Counted from the first letter of the stretch, positions 1 through 13,549 are shown. The stretch: DNA of 64,000 nucleotides from Tenebrio molitor (GCF_963966145.1 NC_091051.1:10664001-10728000); one strand, 5' to 3'. A program made the numbers and translations. The notes: generated by a model from the sequence alone, not told the origin.

Positions 1-1292
1 TGGATAAATTTAAAATGTTACAGGTACTTGAAACATTACATTTAATGTGTATATATTTATATTTCTAACACATTTCATTACAAATTTAAAACTGCATTTA
101 TAAAAAATTCAAAAATGCAAAAATTCCCTATTCATTTTTGCCTAGTTTATTAAGGGGTTAGATTACTATTGTAACAAAATAGGGGAGATAATTTGAAATT
201 TAATTTTCAAAGAAATGTCATTGCTTCATGAATACCAACCCAATGCCATTAAAATAAAAGTCACTAATTACACTGACCGGCACAAAAAACGACTCATTAT
301 GATTTCTTTATTAAATGATCTTGAAATTATATTTGTGCTTATTTTTCTTTATTATAGTTAAATTGGGATATTTTCAATGATCGGGAGTGCTATGGTCACC
401 ATGGCAACCGAATGGTTTTATTTAAATAAATTATTAGAAAATTTGCGCTACTCCCATGTTGTGTTTTTCTCGGTTGATTTACGTGTTAAAAGATTTAATT
501 TGACAATATGAGATAATAAGTCAAAATGCTGTTCAAATTTTGGCAATTTTTCATAACATAAATTTTTTTCGAAAAAATATTTTTTTTTTTTCATTAACAT
601 TTTATTTGCTGTGTTTAATGTTGTGTTTGTCGGATATTCTTTGGCAAAGAATAACTTAAATAACACTTATCAATACAACGTGATATCAAAAATTTTTTCT
701 AAGACAATGAATTACTTAATTACATATATTAATAAAATTCAAAGTGAGTCGTTTTTTGTGCCGGTCAGTGTATTATTTTATATTTTTAATTAAAAAAAAA
801 TAAACCAATGAAGGCGAAATAGAAAAAATACCATATTACACTCGTTTTACAAAGCATGTTGTCGAACTCCTCCTCGCTACGCTCGTCGTCCTCTAAACTC
901 TCTCGTTCGACAATAGAGTGTTTTGTGCAAATTGAAACATTTCTTGTAAACAACTGCGAAAGCCACTTTTTATGACGCGTAATAATTATTGCGGTAGAGT
1001 AAACAAAATATCGTTTAGGAGAGTTTACACAATTTAATTATTTTTGTTGTTGAAAATTAAAACGAGAACTTTAGTTGCTGTTTGATCTTTTTAAGAGTTT
1101 GTTTGAAAAATGATGTATAGTATTTTTTTATGGACCAAGAAATATGAAATCCAACTCTCATGTTCGAATAATAGATTAGGAATACAAACAGCAAGCACGA
1201 ACTCATTGACGTTTCTCCCCTCGTTTGTGATATTTAGTAGCAATTGGTTGATACCTTTGAATTAACAACATAAACTTTGTTTTTCGTTTCAG
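1..1292 (+). other. Intron of GABA-B receptor with one MITE
   Basis: No convincing coding sequence is visible. The stretch ends in a pyrimidine-rich tract and an AG acceptor directly before the first receptor exon, so it is most simply intronic sequence of that gene. It contains the TIR element at 271-770; the rest is AT-rich and unremarkable. Confidence 0.6.
271..770. mobile_element. 500-bp TIR element (Tc1/mariner-type MITE)
   Basis: The ends are perfect inverted repeats of 26 nt, starting cactgaccggcac and reading to gactca, flanked on both sides by TA (269-270 and 771-772). A TA target duplication with such TIRs is the signature of Tc1/mariner elements. The interior has no recognisable transposase, so it is a non-autonomous copy. 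Confidence 0.88.
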
Positions 1293-2498
1293 GTGAGAGT
1301 GTATTTGCTTTCGTCTGGATTTTCCTTGGTGTTCGGCTCAATGTTTGCTAAAACCTACCGAGTCCACCGAATTTTTGCCTCCTACGGAGGTCCAAGCAAA
1401 GTAAAAGACATGCTGTTAAAGGACAAGCAACTGATCGGTTTGATTTTGATTCCTTTAATAATCGACGCGATTATCCTGGCACTTTGGGTAATGATCGATC
1501 CCATGGAACGTCAGTTGTACAATTTAACTTTAGAAATTAATTCCGAAGACCGCGGAGTTGTTTACCAACCCCAGGTGAATTATTAATCAATCAATATAAT
1601 GCAAATAAACCGCACACAATATTTACAGGTGCAAATGTGCCGTTCGCAAAACACAAGCGGGTGGTTTATTGCCATCTACGGTTACAAAGGGTTGATATTA
1701 ATAATGGGAGTTTTTATGGCCTGGGAGACACGTCACGTGAAGGTGCAAGCTCTCAACGACTCACAATACATCGGAATATGCGTTTACAGTGCAGTTTTCA
1801 GCGCGATAATTACAGTTCTGACAAGTTTTATCAACGAGTACGTCGTGTTTAGTTATTTGGCGCGAACTATAAGCATATTAACTTCGACCACTCTCACCCT
1901 ACTTTTACTGTTCCTCCCCAAACTGAAATCGGTTTTTGATCGACACAACTCTCAGGATCCGGTCATGCAAAGTATGGGCTTAAAAATCGAATGCAACACC
2001 AGACGCTTCATCATCAACGACCCAAAAGAACAAACACTGCGATTGGAAATACAGAATAAAGTGTACAAGTGCGAGCTTGCTGCTCTGGATTTGGAAATCG
2101 CTCGTCTGGAAAATCTGTTGCGATTGTCGCGAACGCCCAGTGATGACGACGGTGTCTACACCATTTGCAACAATCCTGAGATCTGCGTGCAGAAAGAGGA
2201 GAGGGGTTCCTGGCCTCATTCTGTTGCCAAAATTCACAACGAATTTTTTTCCGAAAATAAATTAAACAATGAGAACAGGTCCATCTTCCAAGGAATGAGA
2301 TGCTTCTTTAGTAATAACATATTGGTGTCTCTCGATACGGTTAACTCACTCGTGCACAATCAGTTTCTCAGGTTTGATGTTGTTGAACCGAAGCACCAAT
2401 CGAATCCTGAGTTTCACAACGAAGCTGCTTCTGCTGAAATGAAGAGTTTAGCGAGGGCGAAGTCTGAGTTTGATGTCAACCTTGGTTTGAGGAGTTGA
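1293..2498 (+). CDS. GABA-B-R3: Metabotropic GABA-B receptor, R3-type, 3' exons (partial)
   Basis: These are the last two coding exons, 1293-1574 and 1629-2498, joined in phase 0 across a 54-nt intron; the start lies outside the window. The peptide covers the later transmembrane helices and the C-terminal tail of a class C GPCR. Family signatures are 'GSMFAKTYRVHRIF' at the start of the first exon, 'MERQLYNLTLEI', 'YKGLILIMGVFMAWETRHVK' and 'ALNDSQYIG'. After the last helix come 'MGLKIECNTRRFI' and a heptad-rich coiled coil of about 30 residues. This combination fits the insect R3 subtype rather than R1 or R2. The family are G-protein-coupled plasma-membrane receptors related to GABA-B receptors; R3 ligand preference is less settled. 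The tail beyond the coiled coil is low in recognisable motifs. Confidence 0.93.
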
Positions 2499-5400
2499 AC
2501 TTTTGTAATAATTGTTTTGAAGCGTAGTTGAATCTGTACTAGAGATTATAAAAGTAGTGGCTTGCTCCTGTTAGCACCCCTGAAGACCTTAGACAATATC
2601 CGGAGAATCTGCAGAATGATGCTTGGTACGTTGGCCGCCACTTGTTTGAAACATTGTTTCTCTTAGGTATCGTTAGAGACACTTACCTCAGATTTATTTT
2701 CTAACTACGGCACAACTCAGATCAATAACTAGCATCATATTCGCAACTTACATAAATTTCATCTATGTCGCTATGTTCGTCCGCTATATAAATTTTGTTT
2801 AGTACTTAATTATTTGAAGAAAAAAAAAATCATATCTTTATCTATCGCATTTGATCCTTTTCGAAGTGTAAGGTTTCCTGAAATGGTAAAAAAGTCCAGT
2901 TAGTTGTCTATTATTGGTAAATATAAATTTTCTTTATATCGTTTTTGCTTTCATTATTGTAAGTGGTATTTGTCAATAAATATTGTGTTCTCCTGAAAAA
3001 ACTCTAGAAGAGCAACACTTATCGATCATTTAGAAATTGTTCTAAGATCACGTGTTTAATTAATAATGTCGCAAAGTAGTGTCTCAGAGGAGATTAATTA
3101 CTTCTTAGAATTAGAAAAAGTGTACTTTAAGACATCTTTTGCAATTATTTCTCATTTGAAACACAACACGCCAAGTACCCACGCTTTATAAAAATTGTGG
3201 GTCAATGAGGATTAATTATGAATATTATTCCTCCAAATGATACTTAGTTTGTCTTAATTTTAAGGCTACTCCTCCACAAATTGGGTGAAATTATGCTTTG
3301 TAAAAAAATTCAAATTTATTAATGATCTGTTAAAGTAATGAAGTTAGATTTTCGTGGAAACTAAATACGAACCTCAAGAAAGGTAAATGAGGGTTAGAAG
3401 TGTCAACATATTTGCAGCGAACGTAAATATGAATGTACGTATTAAAATTTAATGTGATTAAAACAGTAATGGCAATGAGGGCGTTGTTAATTATTATCAG
3501 CAAGAGATTGTGTTTGTCTTTCAAATTTTGAACAATATTTGATGAGGCTGTGTATTCGTTAGTCGTTCACTGCAGGATCTTGAAATATTAAAGGACAAGC
3601 GACGCATTTCATGCAATAAATCAATTTAAACCTTTTAAACAAACCAAATCGTGCTGAAAGTGACATTAATGATTCACTCAGCTGATGGTACGTAAAAATC
3701 CAATAAAAATTCCACTCGCTTTATTGAGACACAATTGGAAATTAAATTTCATTAGAAGATTCTGTTAATGACGAATTAATGTGGCGTCTACCAGAAGAGA
3801 TAAAGATTTTATTCCATCAGCATCTTAGTGTACCTAGATCGATGGAATTAAATGTACCAATTTTAACGCAAATTTGTTTATTTTTCTTATTCGAACTGCG
3901 AGTAAGTATCTGGAAAAACACGTATTTAATAGACTGTAGAGATGTATCTAGGTGTTTATTTAAAGCAGAATTTAAGCAATATCTCTAAAATGACCTTCCG
4001 TAGATAAAAACACGCCAAGAAGCTGTGGCAGGAGATATTCCAATAGAGAAACGGCAAATAATAAAACGATAAAATTAGATTTCCCTCTTCTTGGCGTGTC
4101 ACTCATTTATGATCTTTCGCGTTTCGATTTTATGAATCGTTAAACATTTTGAAAATTTGAATTTAACACTATTCGAGTGATTAATTAAGAAGTCATGAAT
4201 TATGAGTAAGTTTGGTGTTTTTACACTGCGTTTGAATCAATCGATTTCGATTTTTATTTTTTAGTAATCATTTTCATTAAAAAAACAACAATTTCATAAT
4301 TGAGTCACTAGTTTTAATACTCTGTAACCTGTTATGTTAGTTTTAAATAAAAAAATAATTGCTGAATGTCATTGGCTGTTGGCTGTCTTTTAAGTTTTTT
4401 ATAAATAGAAGCAGACATTTAACCATGAAATTTTAACGTCATTGAGTTGGAAAGTAAACAGATTTATGCTCAACTGCTCCAAGGAAAACAATGTCAAGAT
4501 AATTTTTCGTGCAGAAGATTCTTAAAAGCATAAAACAATGTGGAAATTATGTTTAATACGCTGCAGGTGTTAATCCTATTCCGATAAGACTGCATATATG
4601 GCAGACAACAGCCTGACAAATATACATAGTTAAATTCAATTGAAACAAGAATTTAGATACCTAAGAGTTGATTTGCAAATATCGGAACTCATTTATTGTA
4701 TATTGTGTCGGAGTACTAATTCAGTTGTTGTCGAAATGTAAATAAAATCTGCGGGGAAATGTTTTCGTTCGTATTTTATGTTTTTCCAAGATTTATGTTA
4801 TTTGGGTATTTACAAAACATAACAATAAATATCGCACATATTATGTTTCGACACGATAACATTTTTCCTTCCTGAAGGCTCCATTTAATAAATACAAAAG
4901 TTTCAGGAACTACTCGAATACACAATACATATTTGCTTAACAAATTTGTATTTCGCTTTACAAATTTGTATCCCAGCGTTGACAAAATGTTTTATTTTCT
5001 CGGCGGGATTTTGTTTTAAATTTTATTATACAATCTAATTTTACGAGTTTAATTACTAGGTATCGCGAGTAATCGAATATAGAAGACTGACAACCTGTTG
5101 TAATCAATCATGTCCACTCAAATGAAATTACTCAACGATAAACAGACAACATAATAATCATTTTTATTCGGGAGAAAAGAAAACATTGGCAATAAGACTC
5201 TGCTGAATCGTCTTTGTCCTTCAAACTTCCCGTTCCAAGAAGACCAAATTTCATAAGAATCGACTTCCTCCAATTGATCTCTTGGCGTGTTTTGCTCTCT
5301 GCTGTCATTCATGCTTACCTTCTTCACGATGTCTGTGTCAACATGGATGCAGTGCAAAGTAACGAAGACCAATTTAGAACTTATCCAGTTGATGAGGGTT

Positions 5401-7015
5401 TCGACGAATCAAATCATCGGTTTAATCCCAAATTGAAACTGATACCTCTTTAATTTTTAACAAGAATTTAATCCCCATTAGAAAATTAATTTGATAATCT
5501 AGTCCTTCATTTTCATCACTTAGTGAAAAGGTATTTTTTCAAGCTTGAGTGACTCACTTGAATGCCTGAATTGAGGCGTCCATCACGAGCTTTCATAAAA
5601 GCTTTAGGTCAATAAGTTATGGCAATTGAACTTTTTGGTAAACAAGCAATAAAATGTTAATTCGGAACTTCTTCGTATATTGATGTGTGTTTATGTTATG
5701 GCAATTTTATATTTGACGACACTCAGCTAGATTCTGTGGATAGAATCAAAGAAGCATTTGTGAAATGCGACTCACACCCCTTCACTGGGCTGAAAATTTC
5801 AGTCATAACGTTTTGTCTTTAATTCTCGGAAATATTTAATATTGAGAGTGAATTTTAGTTTCGCGATTTGGACGACTAGGAAATAAAAATAGAGCGAAAG
5901 CTGCAATCAAAGTTCGAACATTGAAAAGCTCACCATTGACGTTGTTCATTTCATCACATAATTAACAAGAAGTACAATGACATCGCAACACACTGCAACT
6001 TTCCGTTATCAATTCAGAGATGTGTAGATCATTACGGGATCAACACAATGGAGGAACAGTTTCAGTTAGTAGCCAGGCGTGCAACCGGAACGACGACTCT
6101 CCGAAAGTCGCTTTCATGCCGTTTTCATGAAAACCCGCACCGACCAATTTTTCACAAAATTCATCCAAATGGATTAGATTAAAATTATTATACGCTAGGT
6201 GAGTTTTTTGTCGGCTTTGTGCAAGATTATCAAATTTCAACCGAAACACCACGCTCGTGCCACCAATTTAATCCTTCGTGCGAACTTACCCCATAAACAA
6301 TCCCACTTTTTCAACAATACTAATTCGATCATTGTATATTTCACCGACACATTTTTTTCTCCCGACTCTCGCACTTTCTTTACGACAGTGGTTCCGCTTT
6401 TAAGCAAAATTATTCGATTAGCAAAGTTAGATTATCTTTTTAAGTCTACGGGATTGCATTAACATGAAAAATTAAGGATTTTAAATTAATGAAAAATTTA
6501 AGACGACAGGTGCACTACGCGACATAAATACTGATGTAAATGAAGTTTAGTCTGATCGATTCATTTAAATCGCTACAGCTGGCACCCTGCCCTGTACTTT
6601 TAACTCTGTAGAACGAATTGGTACATCCCTCATCACCTGCGATAATACTTTAGTCCTGTGGCGCACTTTAATAACATCATCAAAGTTTGCGTAAAAAACT
6701 TCTTGTTAAATCTTGGTGTGGACAGATTGTTCGCCATTAATTTCAATATTTTGGTACTAGTGATGTTTTGTAAATTTTTATCTCTTTGAGAGCATTGTTC
6801 TCGAAACAACAGCACAATATAAGAGTAATTATTATAATACTGTATTTAGATAGTAAGGAGATCTGACGCGATGACAATTGCATTATTTAGGTAATATTTA
6901 CCGAGTTTATTGTTATTATGGTCGTCGTTCTGTGCACAGACTTTACGCAAGAACGTTTTATTTTGTAGTGAAAAGTCGACGATGGATAAAATTTGTACGT
7001 GTTGAGGGCGGAGCG
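2499..7015. other. Intergenic: receptor 3' UTR, then no recognisable gene
   Basis: An AATAAA polyadenylation hexamer at 2975-2980 is a plausible end for the GABA-B receptor transcript. Between about 3.0 and 6.9 kb I see only short, unconvincing reading frames. A 12-nt inverted pair, cacgccaagaag at 4011-4022 and its complement at 4087-4098, could form a hairpin with a 64-nt loop. Upstream non-coding exons of the capa receptor may lie here, but I cannot define them. Confidence 0.5.
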
Positions 7016-8678
7016 ATGGAAAATAGTTCGAAAGAAATGTGCGTGAATAAATCTGGTGGTCTGGATATGTGGTCGTACGTCCAGCAGAACCGGGGTGTTC
7101 AACAACAACCCCTGGAGATGGCAATACCTTTGACAGTCGTCAACGTGCTGATATTCGTGTCTGGTTTATTAGGAAATACCGCCGTCTGTATCGTCATTAT
7201 CAAGCACCGTTCACTGCACACCGCGACAAATTACTATTTATTCAATTTAGCCATCAGCGACTTAACCCTTTTGATATTCGGTAAGTTGCATAATTAAATG
7301 AATCAAAGGAACTAGACATTTGCCAGCGATAATGACCTAAAAATAAAGGAAGCCCCCGACATTAATTTGCAAATTACTGAATCATGAAAAACATAACAGC
7401 TCCAGCGAGTAATTATGTGATTGGATTTCGCGTTGCGAAAATAATTAGTTTTTGGCGTCGAATACGGAGCAAGATAAATACTGTGCTGAGTTATTGCCTG
7501 GATCGATTATATATTTTTTAGGTCTACCAAACGATGTGGCGCTTTATTGGCATCAATATCCGTGGACGTTGGGCGACGGCTTCTGCAAGCTTCGAGCTCT
7601 TCTCTCGGAAATGTAACCGGCATAAAAATTGTCGCGATCTGTTCACCATCGATGAATTTTAGGGCATCCTACGTATCGGTCCTTACAATCGTGGCATTCT
7701 CCACCGAGCGATATTTGGCGATATGTTATCCGCTCTATTTGCACACGATGTCTGGCTTGAAAAGAGCCATCAGGATCATCGCCTGTCTCTGGCTCGTCGC
7801 CTTTTTCAGCGCATTACCATTCTCGTTGTACACACAAGTGGACTATTTGTCTTACCCGCCAAACTCGACAAACATCTTGTTGGTATTAAGTCGGATTTGA
7901 TAATGCAAATCTTAAGCTGTAATTTCTGTTGTTTTAGGAGTCTGCGTTCTGCGGAATGTTGTCTCAACCCGACTGGATACCGATGACTGAGATAAGTACT
8001 TTGGTGTTTTTCATCATTCCAATGTTAGCGATCGCTGTGCAATACACTAAAATGGGACTGGAGATTTCCAAAACGACGAAGAAAACTTTCGGGAAGGGCC
8101 TGAAAGGGTCGGTGCACAGGGACAGCAGGAAAACGCAGGCGAACCGAAGCGTCATCAGGATGTTGAGTATGAGTTAATTCTTTTTGCAAACGAATCAAAT
8201 TAACTGATTTGTACTAGGTGCGGTGGTGATCGCGTTTTTCGTATGTTGGGCTCCTTTCCATGCTCAAAGATTGCTCGTGATATATGGTTCTGATTATACC
8301 GAAATCAATACGTGGATGTTTTTTATAACAGGGATTCTTTATTACTTTTCCTCTACTCTTAATCCAATTCTGTACAATGTAATGTCCGACAGAATGCGGA
8401 ATGCATTTAAAGAAATCCTTTGCGGTGTCAAACAGAAAAGGAACATAAAGAGGAATTCAACGTTTCGAGATACGTATTCGCGTTCTTACAATATCCGAAT
8501 ACAAAAATCGCCCAGTCGGATTGAAACAATCATTGACGAGATCGACGAAGACAAGGTGAACCTGATGAACAAAGAGATCGTCTCTGTGTCAATTCCTGAA
8601 ACCGGTAGTACTCTTATTTATGAGATACATTATAAAACCAAAGAAGCGGATAGTTGCAACAGCGAAACTCCAATATAA
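7016..8678 (+). CDS. CapaR: Capa (periviscerokinin) neuropeptide receptor, class A GPCR
   Basis: Five coding exons, 7016-7280, 7522-7612, 7663-7882, 7938-8166 and 8218-8678, give a 421-residue rhodopsin-like receptor. Introns 2-4 are about 50 nt; all have GT-AG borders. Landmarks: N-terminal NSS glycosylation site, TM1 'GNTAVCIVI', TM2 'NYYLFNLAISDL', the E/DRY equivalent ERY in 'FSTERYLAICYPL', TM6 'VVIAFFVCWAPFHAQR' and TM7 'NPILYNV'. 'LPNDVALYWHQYP' and 'SVLTIVAFS' match capa receptors better than pyrokinin receptors, although both belong to the neuromedin-U receptor group. In insects the capa receptor acts in Malpighian tubules to control water and ion balance. I chose ATG 7016 because the in-frame extension upstream (from 6878) looks like 5' UTR. 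The neighbouring AKR genes are convergent with it. AATAAA at 8703-8708 is a likely poly(A) signal. Confidence 0.9.
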
Positions 8679-9061
8679 ATAATTACTCCGTCTATGAAGA
8701 TGAATAAAATCAAAGTCGAACAAATTTTAAATCATGACTCAAAATCAGTGTTCAAGATTTGTTGTTAAATGTGTTTCACAATCTTTGTATGGGAGTTTAA
8801 TTTAAGATATTTTTTCTGTGATTTGTGGTATCTATTATGGCCATATGTAAAAAAGTAGATTATACGTAAATAAAAGATTTGTGTATGATTCAATTTGTTT
8901 GGTGTGATTTTTCTTGTTGTTAATTTACGAAAAACGCAGATCAGGTAATTATGCCAAGTCTCAAAAATTTTGATTATGTACAGATTTATTGCAGTTTTGT
9001 AGCTAGTTACAATACAAAATAACATTTGGTAGAACAGGACCAGATATTTGGAATTAGGTAT

Positions 9062-11256
9062 CTACCCCTTGACTGGAAAATCGGGATGATTTTGAATGCT
9101 AAAAAACAGAAGAAATTAATAAAAACGTTAAATCTGTGTTGCGAAAAAATCCTCACCCCTTAAACAATTTAAAATCACAAACCCTCCCTTTCTCGCCGAG
9201 ATCCAGTTTTAGCAACTCTTTAAAATCTCCATCGTCGAGGGCGAAATCGAACACGTTGATATTTTCTTGGAGGCGCTTGGGAGTGACACTTTTTGGAATC
9301 GGTGCAAGTCCTCTTTGAATAAGAAATCGAAGTACAACCTGTGCCGGGGTTTTTGAGTGCTTTTTGGCAATTTTACCGACTACTGGGTCGGCAAGTATAT
9401 CGGGTAATTCTTTCGGCCTGTTGCAATTCAAAGAGATATTTTGTCAAATGTTGACTGCAAGCTACTTACTCTTGTCCCATGTTTTTCAAAAATTTGTTGT
9501 AACCAGGCGATCCTAGTGGAGAATAGGCCACCACAGTTATGCCGTTCTTGTGGCAAAAGTCAACAAGAGGGTGCTGCTGGAAGTAGACATGAATTTCAAC
9601 TTGCAAATTTGCTGGTTTGATTCTGGCAGATTTTAAAACGGTTTGTATTTGCGCGATGGTGTAATTAGACAAACCTATTGTCTTTGCGCGACCAGCGTCG
9701 ACTTGCTCTTCCATTTTCTACAAGAAATCTCAAGTTGTAATCAACTGATAATGTACACATTGTTAAAATATTGTTAACTATTTTCAAATGGTCATATAAA
9801 ACACACAACTCTATATCATTAAAAATTAATAAGATTCCACGTACCTTCCAAATAGCGGCATGATCAGTTTTACCCTCGGTTTCAATTTCTCCCTTCTCAT
9901 TTATTTTTAGTTTTTCTGTTCCTTCGTCATATTTAAATCCAATTGGAAAATGAATCAAATATAAGTCGACATAATCAAGTCCTAAATTTTTTAACGATTT
10001 CTTCATAAAAGGTTCTACTCTATCAGGATGTACAGCGTGCAATGGAAGTTTTGTCGTAATGAACACATCTTCTCTTTTCAGTTTACCAGATGCAAACCAT
10101 TCTTTTAAAACTTTGCCGATAATTTTTTCATTTTCGTATCTATAAGCAGTGTCTATGTGACGATAACCAGCATCGAGAGCTGCATTTATAGCCGCTGCAG
10201 TTTCAGTCTCATCTTTGGACTAGAAGTGTAGAAGTAATTAAAAACGGACAATTACTGCATTCATTTAAATATACTGGGTGCCCCAAAATTCGCGGAACAA
10301 TTTATTGGGGCAATGACAACTCATGTTAGAAGATAATGAGAAAAATAATTAAAAAAATCTGTACCTCTTAGATTTGAAGATATGGGGGCTCAAAAAAGTG
10401 CACCTTTGATCTCGTTTATGTTAAGTATTAAAAAAGAATTTGATTATTTGTCTATTATTAACCTGTGGTATAATTCTGAGTGATTGTGATCAGGTTTGCA
10501 ATTATTTTCTATTATTTACAGCATTTCCAAGAAGCGATTTTACGGCAGGTTTACCTCAAATAACGTATGGCAACATGGCTTTGATTTTTCTCTCTCATTT
10601 CCATGGATACAACAAAAATGAAATATTTGCAGACTATTGAAATAGAATATTTTTAAAAGTTGCCACATTTAAACGAACAGGTCATAATCTTCTACAAAAA
10701 AGAAGATTGATTTTTTAAAGCATTTTTACCTGATATTTTAGTGACTACTTAAAAACGTACTGCTAAACGATTCCGCGAATTTTGAGGCAGCCAGTATAAA
10801 GATTTTACATCCATTATCTTTTAATTTAATTCTTTAATTGTGACATTTCAAGACTTCAATACAATTATTAATTTATGGTGATAAAAATTTGACATACATG
10901 ATGATAACAGATACTTATAATAGAAAATACACCCTTTGCAACTTATTTTTTGACGTTAGTTTAAACTAACTGATTCGTTGTAACATGAACCGTGGATGCA
11001 AATGTGTTTATGTGAAACATCAACAAACAACGTTCTAACCTTACTTTCTCACATTCGTGTTTTCTGGCTGTTCTTTAAGCAATTTAAGCAATTGATACAA
11101 TTTAATAAAATAAATGTCCTCATAGTAAACTTTTTACATAATGCACACCAATTTAAAATAATTCAATGAATATTCAAGACTTACTTGCCAAGTACCTATA
11201 CCAAGAGCAGGCATCTTCAAACCACCGGGTAAATCAAGGAATATATTAGCCGCCAT
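9062..11256 (-). CDS. Aldo-keto reductase, array copy 1
   Basis: Five exons on the minus strand, 11256-11185, 10219-9845, 9717-9470, 9417-9157 and 9098-9062, encode 330 residues. All introns have GT-AG borders with phases 0,0,2,2. The protein is an AKR1-type TIM barrel that reduces carbonyls with NADPH in the cytosol. It starts 'LPGGLKMPALGIGTW'. The catalytic tetrad is complete: D47 and Y52 in 'HIDTAYRYENE', K81 in 'FITTKLP' and H114 in 'LYLIHFP'. The NADPH 2'-phosphate motif 'IPKSVTPKR' is in exon 4. The C-terminus 'HPDFPVKG' comes from a 37-nt last exon. Substrate cannot be deduced; aldose, anhydrofructose or hormone reduction are all possible. Intron 1 hosts the TIR element at 10274-10794. 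The gene is convergent with CapaR. Confidence 0.93.
10274..10794. mobile_element. 521-bp TIR element in intron 1 of AKR copy 1
   Basis: Ends are imperfect inverted repeats (left ctgggtgccccaaaattcgc, right its diverged complement) flanked by TA. A short open frame at 10440-10640 shows no transposase motif, so this is a non-autonomous mariner-like insertion. Confidence 0.8.
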
Positions 11257-11315
11257 TTCACGTACTCACTAGCTTGTAGTAAAAAATATTAAAGACACAA
11301 AATTATGTTCCCTGC

Positions 11316-11322
11316 TTTTATG
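11316..11322 (-). promoter_or_regulatory. TATA-like box of AKR copy 1
   Basis: On the minus strand the site reads cataaaa, about 60 nt upstream of the start codon. A TATA element lies at a comparable place (60-85 nt) in front of every full AKR copy, which supports it. Confidence 0.5.
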
Positions 11323-11898
11323 CTTCAACAGTATTTTAAAATTGTTGTTATCACTTCTGCGCACTCTCCTTGATCTTCGAATTGTGCAACATTACCCAAT
11401 AAGTTATCTTAAGAGGTATTTATTATCTAATTGAAAATGACACTGCAAATTTTGTTGTTATTATGACTGATGCACATGGAAAATAAAAAATAAAAATTTT
11501 AGCTTTTGGATAGTTTTACAAGTAACACAAAACCTTTTTTCTTTTTTCTTTTAATTTGCTTCTGGAACTAATAAAAAGATCGGTTTAAGTTCTTGTCAGT
11601 AATTTTGTACAACAATGTAGGTATGTACTTAATTGTTGTTTACCACTGATTTCGTATACCTACTGTTAAGTACAAAAAATAATAATAATAATAAAGTTGT
11701 CAAGTATTGATTAATATCATCAAACAAACACTTATTTCGCTTCATTCTGAGTTTTATGAAAAATATTGACAACAGTATTTATCTAGGTACGTACATGTAC
11801 ATGTAATCATTGTAATCTCCTTTATCTAGAACATAAACGAGATGAAATTTCTCTTAATAATAAAATCTAGAATTGTTGATGTTAAAAACGATTATATA

Positions 11899-12361
11899 CG
11901 AGGTGTCACAGAAATAAGTACATTAAATTTAACCAGTAACAAAACTCGTCATGATGAACAATTTTTCTATGTACGACTTTTTTCAAAGCGGCAATTTTTT
12001 TTAGCATTTTCCCCCCCATAAATTAACGAGCCGTTCAGCCGTTTATGTAAATCTTCTAACCACAGGTTCTAACAATAGGCAGTATAATTTTGTTTTCGTA
12101 AAAATGCTTAGAAACGGTCGTCACAGATATTTGACAAATACTCGTAAATGAATTTTAATTGTTTTCGTTTAGTCGGTTATTCCTTTCGATCAGGTAGTGT
12201 GGTCTCCAGTGACGGGTAGCGAAATTTGTGGAAAATTTTAAACAATTTTAACTCATTAACGGGAAGGTTTACAAAAAAATTTTTTTTAGAAAAGTTGTTG
12301 CTCTTGATGAGTTTTATTACCAATTAAAATTAATCTACATTCTTATTTCTGTTACAGGCTG
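11899..12361. mobile_element. 463-bp TIR element
   Basis: Left end cgaggtgtcacagaaataag and right end (complement of cagcctgtaacagaaataag) form inverted repeats, with TA on both sides. No coding content; MITE. Confidence 0.75.
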
Positions 12362-12495
12362 TAGTATAATTAATTAATTAGTAGTATAATGGCCGGCAAT
12401 AATATTAACCATCACTTTTTCTATCACGTCAAAATCCAAATGTGTAATTAATGCTTTAATGACACTGACATTTAAATGATGGCTAACTGTAGGTA

Positions 12496-12773
12496 CAGTT
12501 GCGGAATTAAAATTTCGGGCACTATTTTTCTGTCACTTCAACAAAATCTCTGTAAAGCACTTTCCACTGTCATCATGTTAGTTGCACTGAGTGTAATTAA
12601 ATCATCGCTTTGATATGTTGCCTACCCGTTATTATGCCACAAATGACAATTTTTGAATGCCAAAAAGACAAAAACATGACAAGAGTAAAAAATACGGTTA
12701 TTAACGTAAAGGTTGTTTTAGAGTTTATATCATGACATTGACAATAGTGCCCGAAATTTTAATTCCGCAACTG
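12496..12773. mobile_element. 278-bp MITE
   Basis: Inverted repeats of about 35 nt starting cagttgcggaattaaaattt are flanked by TA on both sides. Interior non-coding. Confidence 0.85.
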
Positions 12774-12840
12774 TACATATCTATTCAGTTATCACCATCT
12801 AATATTTGCAGACACAAAATATCAACCTTACTAGCATATA

Positions 12841-13113
12841 TTGGGTGATTCAAAATGATTGTGCGTATGGCAACTATGTACGAAAATTTATGTGGCATCT
12901 GTGTGGGTAGGATAGACTTGACATTTCTTTGACAGTTCATAGTCGTGCAATTTTGAAAATTGTCAAATCAATGTGCAATGCAATGTTCATAAGCGTGCAT
13001 TTAATTTTTTTTATACCATTGTCAAATGTCAACTCTATCCTACCCACACAGTTGCCACATAAATTTTCATACATAGTTGCCATACTTATCTACAATCATT
13101 TTGAATCACTCAA
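12841..13113. mobile_element. 273-bp fold-back MITE
   Basis: Inverted repeats of about 75 nt occupy both ends (left ttgggtgattcaaaatgatt), leaving a short middle. TA flanks. The transcript would form a long hairpin. Confidence 0.85.
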
Positions 13114-13353
13114 TACAATAGTTTCAAAAAATAGGTTGATCCAGTTTAACCTAAACTGCAAACCACATATAACTCTGATGCAATATACATTTCTTTCATG
13201 AAACAATAAAATTGGAGCTTTTGTTACCTTTCTTTGGATAAGAACACTTTTTGGACTATTTCATGCTTGAATTATTTCCAGGAAATTATTTTCCTACGGC
13301 TTAAAGCCGGTTTTAAACACTTAAAATTACTCAAATCAAAAATTTATTAATTC

Positions 13354-13549
13354 TATAGTGGTCCCAGAGCTGCAGCGATTTTATGGCAGGGTACCATTGT
13401 ATAAATAAACGTTAACGACACCGACAATAGGTTTGAATCGAAGGTACAACCTGATTGGCAGAGGTCTGCTTAAGTCACTCATCGGCATCTCAATAGACGT
13501 AATATACTATTGCCCTGCCATAAAATCGCTGCAGTTCTGGGACCAAATA
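13354..13549. mobile_element. About 196-bp MITE
   Basis: Inverted repeats of about 38 nt contain gctgcagcgattttatggca at the left and the complement at the right. Exact boundaries are uncertain by a few bases. Confidence 0.75.

Noticed and set aside
448..793. Open frames of 60-72 residues on both strands
   Set aside because: They lie inside the 500-bp TIR element and show no transposase or other motif.
5118..5453. Overlapping frames of 79-84 residues on both strands
   Set aside because: No domain, no splice partners and no codon pattern that I can support; likely chance in a gene-free region.
6878..7015. In-frame N-terminal extension of the capa receptor
   Set aside because: The peptide is basic and aromatic without resemblance to receptor N-termini; the ATG at 7016 followed by an NSS site is a better start.
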